42,090 bases of DNA from a bacterium (GTDB taxonomy: Bacteria; Patescibacteriota; Patescibacteriia; Patescibacteriales; GWC2-42-12), in the NCBI GenBank assembly GCA_030650415.1, contig JAUSEG010000003.1:1-42090 (forward strand), in the 5' to 3' direction. Positions 1-5,888 of the stretch are shown piece by piece (position 1 is the stretch's first letter; each line of letters begins with the position of its first letter). The position numbers and the translations under genes were made by a program. The notes beneath the pieces were generated by a model that saw only the letters and a list, made by a program, of their open reading frames with translations, had not been told where the DNA came from and made no database searches.

Positions 1-164
1 ATTCGCCCGGGTTCTTTTGCGGTTTTCGCCTCGCAAAACGAGGCGACAATTTCAAGTTTTTCTTTGGCGGCATACTCTTGCAACTCTACGAGTTGCGCTT
101 CAATACTCAAAACCTGTCGGTCATCTTCTTCGGTAGATTTACGAGCGTAAAGTATGTATTTCAT
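1..164 (-). CDS. Serine recombinase, N-terminal fragment cut by the window edge
   Basis: Reading leftwards from the ATG at 164 gives 54 codons that run off the window. The protein begins MKYILYARKSTEEDDRQ, the start of a resolvase-type catalytic domain. In this family the Ser of the RKS motif (residue 10) is the nucleophile that attacks DNA. A later SIEAQ-x2-EL stretch also matches large serine recombinases. The recombinase and zinc-ribbon domains would lie beyond the edge. A piece of its coding sequence (the AAKEKLEIV codons) recurs at about 968-996 beside an inverted-repeat arm, which suggests local rearrangement. The family call is firm; whether the whole gene is intact cannot be seen. Confidence 0.75.
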   Translation of the reverse strand, partial: MKYILYARKSTEEDDRQVLSIEAQLVELQEYAAKEKLEIVASFCEAKTAKEPGR

Positions 165-181
165 ATTGTTTTTTGATTAAG

Positions 182-467
182 GATTAAAAAATTTTCTTCC
201 CCCAAAATGCGAAATCGTGAATTCGTTTTTACCCCCAAAATTGAATACGAATTAGTCGCCGAGCGAAGCGAGGCGAACCAAAACTCTTTGACTTTTCCTT
301 TCTGGTGCAGTATTCTTGAATTAGTCCGAACGCATTTCGGAAAAGAAATCCCCCCGCGAAAATTCGGAAAGGCGGCGGAGCCGCACCACTCAAAACCGCA
401 AAAGAACCCGGAGAAAAACATCGGCTCGAACCATATTTTAATTTTGGGGGAAGAAAGTTTTTTAATC
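182..467. mobile_element. 286-bp element with 27-bp terminal inverted repeats (MITE candidate)
   Basis: Positions 182-208 and 441-467 are inverted copies of one another with a single mismatch; the arms contain TTCTTCCCCCAAAAT. The interior has no convincing gene: an 88-codon frame across it matches nothing recognised. The left arm of the 87-bp inverted repeat (301-387) lies inside it. This is seen directly; calling it a non-autonomous mobile element is inference. Confidence 0.45.
301..387 (+). repeat. Left arm of a perfect 87-bp inverted repeat
   Basis: The sequence is the exact reverse complement of 1000-1086. The arms enclose 612 bp holding the small zinc-protein gene and its terminator. 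A repeat this long and perfect could support inversion of the enclosed DNA. Confidence 0.9.
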
Positions 468-488
468 ATATGAGTTAGGAAATTAGAA

Positions 489-512
489 ACCGCAACATCG
501 CGGATTTTTGTT
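489..512 (+). terminator. Possible rho-independent terminator
   Basis: A short stem CCGC/GCGG with loop AACATC is followed by ATTTTTGTT. It would stop transcripts entering from the left before the small zinc-protein gene. The stem is short, so confidence is low. Confidence 0.3.
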
Positions 513-616
513 GCCCCTTGACTTAACGTTGTAAATATGTAATGCTCTATCGAGCCCAGTAAATGAGCCTTTCGGCTTGTTGGCACATTCCCAAACCAAA
601 GAAACGGAGGTGAACC

Positions 617-826
617 ATGCCCAAATGCGAAATTCATCAGTGCTTCTACGACGGAGACACTTGCACCTACTGTACTCGTGAGGGTCGTCATATCACCGAC
701 GGGGAAAGCAATCATGCTCGTCTGCGTCGGGAAAATGACAAGTACTGTACCGCTCATGGGTGCTATTTCGACGGCGGTCAGTGTCCCTACTGCGCGCGAC
801 AGAGAAGAAAAGCCTTTGGTGATTAG
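617..826 (+). CDS. Tiny protein with two tandem Cys/His zinc-binding motifs
   Basis: This 69-residue protein holds two copies of one motif, C-x2-H-x-C-[FY]-[FY]-D-G-x2-C-x-Y-C-x-R. The first covers residues 4-24 and the second about residues 44-64. Each could bind one zinc through three Cys and one His, or four Cys. I recognise no named family. It has one of only two strong Shine-Dalgarno sequences I found in the window (GGAGGTGA just before the ATG) and is followed by a hairpin terminator, so it looks like an independently expressed gene. A TTGACT at 518-523 could be a -35 box, but no good -10 follows. It lies between the arms of a perfect 87-bp inverted repeat. Nucleic-acid binding is a guess from size, zinc motifs and basic residues. 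Confidence 0.75.
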   Translation: MPKCEIHQCFYDGDTCTYCTREGRHITDGESNHARLRRENDKYCTAHGCYFDGGQCPYCARQRRKAFGD

Positions 827-852
827 ATTCAGCCGAGGCTCGCGCAAATTCC

Positions 853-898
853 AGGGCCCCTTGCGAAACACGTTTTCGTTCGGGGCTCTTCTTTTTTC
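853..898 (+). terminator. Rho-independent terminator of the small zinc-protein gene
   Basis: The stem AGGGCCCC...CGAAA pairs with TTTTCG...GGGGCTCT around a CACG loop, with a few mismatches, and is followed by TTCTTTTTTCT. It lies 27 bases after the stop codon at 826. Confidence 0.75.
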
Positions 899-999
899 TA
901 AAATCATTGAAATTTTCATAAAAATCCTTTATTATTTAAGTATTCGCTTCACGAATTCTTGAATTGAATGCCGCCAAAGAAAAACTTGAAATTGTCAGC

Positions 1000-1086
1000 G
1001 GTGCGGCTCCGCCGCCTTTCCGAATTTTCGCGGGGGGATTTCTTTTCCGAAATGCGTTCGGACTAATTCAAGAATACTGCACCAGA
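1000..1086 (-). repeat. Right arm of the perfect 87-bp inverted repeat
   Basis: Exact reverse complement of 301-387. Directly to its left (about 968-996) is a duplicated fragment of the recombinase coding sequence found at the left edge of the window. Confidence 0.9.
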
Positions 1087-1102
1087 TAAAAAATCAAAAA
1101 TT

Positions 1103-1128
1103 CAGCAATTTTTTATTGCTGTTTTTTT
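1103..1128 (+). terminator. Rho-independent terminator
   Basis: CAGCAAT pairs with ATTGCTG around a five-T loop, followed by seven Ts. It separates the accessory patch from the helicase promoter that begins a few bases downstream. Confidence 0.7.
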
Positions 1129-1143
1129 GTTGACAAAATCTGT

Positions 1144-1172
1144 TTGACACAATAGCTTATTAATGCTAGATT
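1144..1172 (+). promoter_or_regulatory. Sigma-70 type promoter for the DEAD-box helicase
   Basis: TTGACA (1144-1149), a 17-base spacer and TAGATT (1167-1172). A second TTGACA lies at 1130-1135. Transcription would start near 1179 and give a leader of about 65 bases that ends in the hairpin at 1215-1244. Confidence 0.65.
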
Positions 1173-1214
1173 AATTCTATCAGTAACTTAGATCTCAAGT
1201 CATTTTTCATTAAG

Positions 1215-1244
1215 TAAGTGGCCGAAGAGGTCGCTTATTTTTTT
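1215..1244 (+). promoter_or_regulatory. Terminator-like hairpin directly against the helicase start codon
   Basis: TAAGTGGCC pairs with GGTCGCTTA over nine positions (two G-U pairs) around a GAAGA loop, followed by seven Ts and then at once the ATG at 1245. The only purine-rich stretch resembling a ribosome binding site (GAAGAGG) is in the loop and the 3' arm. The hairpin could therefore act as an attenuator or a translational block. Structure seen; function inferred. Confidence 0.55.
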
Positions 1245-2483
1245 ATGTCTACACCAATCAAACAAATTGAATCAGGTTTTAAAGAGTTGGGCGTTAGCGC
1301 CGCCATTTTAAACGCGCTTAAAAGCTTGAAAATAGAGAATCCCACTCCGATTCAAACTAAGTCTATCCCCGCAGGCTTGTTAGGGCAGGATTTAATTGGC
1401 GTGGCGCAAACCGGCACAGGCAAGACTTTCGCCTTTGGTATTCCCATGATTGAGCGATTGTTCGGAACCAACGGCCAGGGTTTGATATTGTTGCCGACTC
1501 GCGAATTGGCTATGCAGGTTGATGAAAATTTGCGCCAGTTAGGCGGCAAAATGGGTCTTAGAACGGTTTCCTTAATTGGCGGTCAGGCGATTGGCAGCCA
1601 ACTCTCAAGTTTAAGAAAAAATCCTCATATTTTTATTGCCACTCCGGGCAGAATGATTGATCACTTAAAAAGAGGTTCGGTCAGGCTGAATATGGTTAAA
1701 ATTCTGGTTTTGGACGAAGCTGATCGGATGTTTGACATGGGCTTCGCTCCGCAAATTGAAGAAATTATCAGACGAGTGCCTAAAGAGCGCCAAACTTTAT
1801 TATTTTCCGCGACTATGCCCAGAGCAATTTTAAAATTGGCCTCCGTCCATATGACCATGCCTATCCATATTGAAGTCGCGCCCCCGGGCACGACGGTTGA
1901 GCGCGTTGACCAGGAAGTCTATATTATGAGAAAAGAAGATAAGTATAAACAATTGGAAAAAATTCTCCATGAATATAAAGGCTCAGTCTTGGTTTTTACC
2001 CGGACTAAGCACGGGGCAAAAAATTTGGCCAGAAATCTTGAAATGGCAAGATATGAAGTGGCGGAAATTCATTCCAACCTGTCGTTTAATCAGCGCAAGG
2101 AATCCATGGCCGGATTTAAGTCGAAAAAATATCGGATTCTTATCGCCACGGATATTGCCGCGCGCGGTATAGATGTTTCGGATATTGAGCTGGTGGTGAA
2201 TTACGATTTGCCTGATGATTCTGAAGATTATGTTCATCGCATCGGCCGGACCGCTCGAGCCGGTAAAATCGGCAAGGCGATTTCTTTCGCTACGCCTGAC
2301 CAAGGCAGGGACGTTAGAAGTATTGAAAGATTGATCAACAAAAAATTAACTTTAAAAAAATTCGCCGAATTGGAGCAGGCCAATATGCGGCCGGTAGTAA
2401 GGCGGTATGGCCGAACCATGAGCTTCGGCCGGGTTGCCAGGCGCCCCGGAGCCGGTAATTTCGGCAGAAGAAGAGGCCGGTAA
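1245..2483 (+). CDS. ATP-dependent DEAD-box RNA helicase
   Basis: A 412-residue protein that uses ATP to unwind or remodel RNA, probably in ribosome assembly, mRNA decay or cold adaptation. The motifs appear in order: Q motif (PTPIQ), motif I AQTGTGKT, Ia PTRELAMQ, Ib TPGR, II DEAD, III SAT, and VI HRIGRTARA. A short Arg/Gly-rich tail (ending GNFGRRRGR) probably adds RNA affinity. I start it at ATG 1245. An in-frame GTG at 1218 lies inside the leader hairpin and would add nine unrelated residues. It has its own promoter at 1144-1172 and the hairpin at 1215-1244, as expected for a regulated helicase. Family certain; physiological role inferred. Confidence 0.95.
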   Translation: MSTPIKQIESGFKELGVSAAILNALKSLKIENPTPIQTKSIPAGLLGQDLIGVAQTGTGKTFAFGIPMIERLFGTNGQGLILLPTRELAMQVDENLRQLGGKMGLRTVSLIGGQAIGSQLSSLRKNPHIFIATPGRMIDHLKRGSVRLNMVKILVLDEADRMFDMGFAPQIEEIIRRVPKERQTLLFSATMPRAILKLASVHMTMPIHIEVAPPGTTVERVDQEVYIMRKEDKYKQLEKILHEYKGSVLVFTRTKHGAKNLARNLEMARYEVAEIHSNLSFNQRKESMAGFKSKKYRILIATDIAARGIDVSDIELVVNYDLPDDSEDYVHRIGRTARAGKIGKAISFATPDQGRDVRSIERLINKKLTLKKFAELEQANMRPVVRRYGRTMSFGRVARRPGAGNFGRRRGR

Positions 2484-2493
2484 TTTTGATGTT

Positions 2494-2749
2494 TGTCAAT
2501 GCGAGCGAAGAAAATTTATTTATTTTGTCATTCCCGAAGCCGAAGGCTATCGGGAATCCAGGAGGGAGAAGCAGGAATATTATTACTTCTCATAGGCTGG
2601 TTTAAATTTTTTGTATGGCGCAGGGTTTGGAAGAGGATATATATTTTTTACTGCTCACCCCTGGATTCCCGCCTGCGCGGGAATGACAAATTAGTGAGAT
2701 TGCTTCGTCTCCGCCGCCGGCTGGCGGATTGCGGATCCTCGCAATGACA
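2494..2749. repeat. Composite palindromic repeat, full form (family A)
   Basis: Nested inverted repeats. Outer arms are TGTCAATGCGAGCGAAG and CCTCGCAATGACA with GAGATTGCTTCG. Inner arms are GTCATTCCCGAAGCC...GGGAATCCAGGAGGG (from 2526) and CTGGATTCCCGCC...GGGAATGACA (2661-2688). The AT-rich middle contains no gene. The same composite recurs at 22381-22540, and partial forms occur elsewhere in the window. Confidence 0.85.
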
Positions 2750-2780
2750 TTTTAGATAAGCGCCCATAGCTCAACGGATA

Positions 2781-2889
2781 CCTGCCCGCCAGTGCCTTTG
2801 CCCTCATAGCTCAAAGGATAGAGCGCAAGCCTCCGAAGCCTGAAATAGAGGTTCAATTCCTCTTGAGGGCACAGGCAATGGCAGGCGGG
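2781..2889 (+). other. 109-base insert in the tRNA-Arg D-loop: stem arms around a tRNA
   Basis: The first 17 bases (CCTGCCCGCCAGTGCCT) pair with the last 17 (AGGCAATGGCAGGCGGG) with two mismatches and one G-U pair. Between the arms is an intact tRNA-Arg(CCG). The arms resemble the CCTGCC/GGCAGG palindrome found in frame in pilM at 9438-9484. No intron open reading frame or obvious group I core fits in the remaining bases. Confidence 0.7.
2800..2871 (+). tRNA. tRNA-Arg(CCG), inner complete copy
   Basis: A 72-base cloverleaf: acceptor GCCCTCA/TGAGGGC, D-stem GCTC/GAGC, anticodon loop CTCCGAA (anticodon CCG, reads CGG), T-stem AGAGG/CCTCT with loop TTCAATT, discriminator A and encoded CA. The anticodon stem CAAGC/GCCTG has one A-C mismatch. 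It differs from the outer copy in the acceptor and T-stems but keeps pairing, so both have been under selection or descend from different isoacceptors. Confidence 0.88.
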
Positions 2890-2975
2890 GAGCGCAAGCC
2901 TCCGAAGCCTGAGACCGAGGTTCAATTCCTCGTGGGCGCACAGTATAGATATGTTATAAATTAACAAAGCGCTAT

Positions 2976-3527
2976 ATGATGGGAGAAAATGTTGATCAAT
3001 TTTTTGAACAAGAAAAAATAAAACAAGAGAAAGTAAAAATATTGGAAAAATTAAATATTGGCTCTGTGGGGCAGGCCATAATTATGTTAGTGGCTCTTGA
3101 TTTGAAACCGGCGACAGAATTAGATTTATATAATAATAACGACAATGAGGAAGTTGTCAAAGATGCGTTGACTAAAGTTGGGCTTAAGTTTGCCAATAAA
3201 GACGTTAAAGGAAGGAAAAATGTAGTGGCGCGCTTAGCTATCGCGCGCGACAGAGAAACCTTAGATAGATTATTAGAGGTAAGTGGAAAAAAAGATCATG
3301 AGGCTTACGGTAGGCTAATGGGCTATCCTGAAACAGCGGTTCAGGCTTTTATTGCAAAGGATCTTTTAACGCATGAAGAACAGCCGCCGGAAATGGCCGA
3401 CAATATTTTTCCCATGAAGCTTTCAAAAGAACACTGGCGCGAAGAGCTGGAGAATTTAAGAATCTGGAACGAGGCGATAAAAAAATACGCCCCCGATACT
3501 TACAGACAGGCCAGAGGCATAAATTAA
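2976..3527 (+). CDS. Conserved-looking protein of unknown function
   Basis: A 183-residue soluble protein with no signal peptide or membrane segment. It has an acidic, Lys-rich, probably helical N-terminus (EQEKIKQEKVKILEKLN), a short hydrophobic helix (VGQAIIMLVALDL) and a helical C-terminal half with ALMGYPETAVQAF-like character (MGYPETAVQAFIAK). I recognise no family. Two consecutive ATGs (2976, 2979) can start it and neither has a ribosome binding site. It follows the tRNA-Arg locus and precedes recG, with its own terminator. Codon use looks like that of its neighbours, so I take it to be real. Confidence 0.7.
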   Translation: MMGENVDQFFEQEKIKQEKVKILEKLNIGSVGQAIIMLVALDLKPATELDLYNNNDNEEVVKDALTKVGLKFANKDVKGRKNVVARLAIARDRETLDRLLEVSGKKDHEAYGRLMGYPETAVQAFIAKDLLTHEEQPPEMADNIFPMKLSKEHWREELENLRIWNEAIKKYAPDTYRQARGIN

Positions 3528-3553
3528 AATTCTTATAATTCATACGTCCTTTA

Positions 3554-3583
3554 CCAGATTTATTGAAAGTCTGGCTTTTTTTG
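3554..3583 (+). terminator. Rho-independent terminator
   Basis: CCAGA(T)TT pairs with AA(A)GTCTGG and is followed by C and a seven-T run. It ends the 2976-3527 gene and lies just before recG. Confidence 0.7.
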
Positions 3584-3597
3584 TGTAAAATGAAGAC

Positions 3598-5754
3598 ATG
3601 TTGACTTTAGAAACCGATATAATCAATATCACCCGTGTCGGCGCGGCCACGGCTAAGAAGCTTAAAAAATTGGGCATAGCCACGGCGCGCGATTTACTAT
3701 TTTATTTTCCTTTTCGCTATGATGATTTTACTAAAGTTACGCCGATTAAAGACCTTCAGGCCGGCTCAATCGCTAATGTAGTCGGGCAGATTGACCTCTT
3801 GCAGAATAAGCGCAGTCCGAGGCGGAGAATGAATATTACCGAAGCTTTAATAACCGACGGCACGGAAACTTTAAAAGTTATTTGGTTCAATCAGCCCTTT
3901 ATTGCGCGTATTTTAAAAGTGGGTGATCGGGTGTCTCTCGCCGGCAAGGTAGATGAGGATTATGGTTCTTTAACTATGAATTCGCCGGTTTATGAAAAAA
4001 TTTATGAAATTTCCAACGCCGGCGGCGACTCAGCCGTGCACACGCAGGGCCTGGTGCCGAACTATCATTTAACCGCCAATTTATCGCATAAGCAGGTGAG
4101 ATTTTTGATTAAGCAGGTGATAGGTTCGGTTGCGCTGGTCACAGATTATTTACCTGATACGGTGAAAAAAAACGCGAAGCTAATAAGCCTGGGCGAGGCC
4201 ATAAAAAACATTCATTTTCCAAAAGATAATAATGAGATTAAAAAAGCTCGCGAGCGCTTGGCGTTCGATGAGCTTTTTTTGGTTCAACTGCAGTCACAGC
4301 TGGTTAAAAGAAATCTGGAATTAAGTTTGGCGCCGGCGATTAAATTTTATGAGGCGGAGACGAAAACCTTCGTGGACAGCCTGCCGTTTAAGTTAACCGA
4401 CGCGCAGCGGAAAGCCGCCTGGGAAATACTTAAAGACATAGAACAAGGCCAGCCTATGTCGCGGCTCTTAGAAGGCGACGTTGGCTCTGGTAAGACCGTA
4501 GTGGCCGTTATCGCCATGCTTAACGTGGTTTTAAACGGCCAGCAGGCGGTTTTTATGGTACCAACGGAAATATTGGCCAGACAGCATTATGAGACGGTGT
4601 CTAGATTATTAGCGGGCTTTGATGTAAAGACTGGGTTAGTAACGAGGACAAATAAGCTAATGTCAAATGACAAATTTCCAATGACAAACCAATGTCAAAA
4701 TCTTAATGACAAAAAATTAAAGTTGGATTCGGCGGGTATAGTAGAGAAAGCCGACATCATTATCGGCACGCAGGCTTTAATTCAAGATGATATTAAGTTT
4801 AGAGATTTAGGCCTAGCCGTAATCGATGAACAGCATCGGTTCGGCGTCGAGCAGAGAAAGACTCTAATGGAAAAAAGCGGCGCTAAGTTGGTGCCTCATC
4901 TCTTGAGTATGACGGCTACGCCCATACCCAGGAGTTTAGCTTTAGCCATGTACGGCGATCTGTCTTTATCCGTGATTGATGAAATGCCGAAAGACAGGAA
5001 GAAAATAATTACTAAAGTGGTGCCGGAAGAAAAACGCCAGCTGGCTTATGAATTTATTCGCGAGCAGATTCGCGCCGGCCGGCAAGTTTTCGTAATTTGC
5101 CCTTTAATTGATATATCTGATAAATTGGGCGTAAAGTCGGTCGAAGAAGAGTATAAAAAACTTGATAAAATTGTTTTTCCGGAAATTGCCATGGGGAAAT
5201 TACACGGCCGATTGAAATCCGCGGAAAAAGAAAAAATTATGAGTGAGTTCTTGGCCGGAAAAATAAAAATTATCGTGGCCACTTCGGTCGTTGAAGTCGG
5301 CGTGGATGTGCCTAACGCTTCGGTTATGATGATTGAGGGCGCGGATCGTTTTGGTTTGGCTCAGCTTCATCAGTTTCGCGGCCGAGTCGGCCGGAGCGTT
5401 CATCAGTCTTATTGTTTTTTATTTACCCAGTTAAATAGTCGCCAAGCGAATTTAACGGGGCAAGCCTCGAGCCAGGCGGATAAAACTTTAGCCAGATTGG
5501 CCGCTCTGGTAAAATACCATAACGGCTTTGAATTGGCGAAAATTGACCTAAAATTCAGAGGGCCGGGCGAGGTTTACGGCCTGGAGCAGAAAGGTTTTCC
5601 CGAGTTTAAAATGGCCACGCTGTTTGATTATGACTTAATGAAGAAGGCCAGGGAAGAGGCGGTAAAATTAATTGAAATTGATCCGAGTTTAAATAGTTGG
5701 TCTGATCTTAAAGAGAAGTTAGGCGAATGGGAGAGGGGAGTGCATTTAGAATGA
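3598..5754 (+). CDS. recG: ATP-dependent DNA helicase RecG
   Basis: This 718-residue helicase regresses stalled replication forks and migrates branched recombination intermediates. The N-terminal wedge/OB domain is followed by motif I GDVGSGKT (about residue 292), the DEQH box (about 409), TATPIPRSLA and motif VI QFRGRVGR. The C-terminus carries the usual accessory region. An insertion at about residues 350-377 (LMSNDKFPMTNQCQ...) separates motif Ia from IIGTQALIQ. Family members have about 17 residues there and this one has about 45. The extra DNA (about 4654-4735) belongs to the same AT-rich repeat family found between genes in this window. It converges on radA, with a palindromic repeat between. 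Confidence 0.95.
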   Translation: MLTLETDIINITRVGAATAKKLKKLGIATARDLLFYFPFRYDDFTKVTPIKDLQAGSIANVVGQIDLLQNKRSPRRRMNITEALITDGTETLKVIWFNQPFIARILKVGDRVSLAGKVDEDYGSLTMNSPVYEKIYEISNAGGDSAVHTQGLVPNYHLTANLSHKQVRFLIKQVIGSVALVTDYLPDTVKKNAKLISLGEAIKNIHFPKDNNEIKKARERLAFDELFLVQLQSQLVKRNLELSLAPAIKFYEAETKTFVDSLPFKLTDAQRKAAWEILKDIEQGQPMSRLLEGDVGSGKTVVAVIAMLNVVLNGQQAVFMVPTEILARQHYETVSRLLAGFDVKTGLVTRTNKLMSNDKFPMTNQCQNLNDKKLKLDSAGIVEKADIIIGTQALIQDDIKFRDLGLAVIDEQHRFGVEQRKTLMEKSGAKLVPHLLSMTATPIPRSLALAMYGDLSLSVIDEMPKDRKKIITKVVPEEKRQLAYEFIREQIRAGRQVFVICPLIDISDKLGVKSVEEEYKKLDKIVFPEIAMGKLHGRLKSAEKEKIMSEFLAGKIKIIVATSVVEVGVDVPNASVMMIEGADRFGLAQLHQFRGRVGRSVHQSYCFLFTQLNSRQANLTGQASSQADKTLARLAALVKYHNGFELAKIDLKFRGPGEVYGLEQKGFPEFKMATLFDYDLMKKAREEAVKLIEIDPSLNSWSDLKEKLGEWERGVHLE
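4654..4735. repeat. AT-rich ATGACAAAT-type repeat inside recG, in frame (family B)
   Basis: It contains AATGACAAATTTCCAATGAC, identical over 20 bases to the intergenic repeat at about 21479-21498 and close to that at 36059. The frame stays open, adding about 25 Asn/Lys-rich residues to RecG. Confidence 0.7.
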
Positions 5755-5782
5755 TTAGTTTAGTTTTTTGATTGTCCGAAAA

Positions 5783-5864
5783 TTGTCATTCCCGCGCAGG
5801 CGGGAATCCATAAACGATTTTTTTACTTCGCGCGCCTGGATTCCCGCCTGCGCGGGAATGACAA
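5783..5864. repeat. Palindromic repeat pair between convergent recG and radA (family A)
   Basis: TTGTCATTCCCGC...GGCGGGAATCCA (5783-5810) and CTGGATTCCCGCC...GCGGGAATGACAA (5836-5864) are inverted copies around a 25-base spacer. The large hairpin in RNA could serve as a bidirectional terminator for both genes; no other terminator is visible there. Confidence 0.85.
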
Positions 5865-5888
5865 AAAATAATAATTTGCAATGAGAGA

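Larger units (their letters stand above)
2760..2940 (+). tRNA. tRNA-Arg(CCG) interrupted in the D-loop by a 109-base insert
   Basis: Bases 2760-2780 give the 5' part (acceptor GCGCCCA, D-stem GCTC, D-loop AACGGATA). Bases 2890-2940 give the rest (D-stem GAGC, anticodon loop CTCCGAA, T-arm with TTCAATT, acceptor TGGGCGC, A). Joined exactly, they form a 72-base tRNA-Arg with perfect acceptor, D and T stems. The anticodon stem has one A-C mismatch, shared with the inner tRNA. The insert 2781-2889 contains a whole second tRNA-Arg between arms that can form a 17-position stem. Whether the insert is spliced out, or the outer gene is dead, cannot be told. Confidence 0.6.

Noticed and set aside
207-473. 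88-codon plus-strand frame
   Set aside because: It lies wholly within the element with 27-bp terminal repeats and its peptide matches only translated repeat arms.
161-919. Long minus-strand open frame (252 codons) across the left accessory patch
   Set aside because: It runs through the inverted repeats and antisense to the small zinc gene, which has a proper ribosome binding site and terminator; no family features.
678-962. 94-codon plus-strand frame
   Set aside because: Out-of-frame shadow of the zinc-protein gene running through its terminator.
2781-2889. Group I intron in tRNA-Arg
   Set aside because: The insert is 109 bases and 72 of them are a tRNA; there is no room for a group I core, and the site is the D-loop boundary, not the anticodon loop.
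2752-2967. Minus-strand 71-codon frame
   Set aside because: It is the antisense translation of the two tRNA-Arg copies (EELNL...RLRRLAL repeated).
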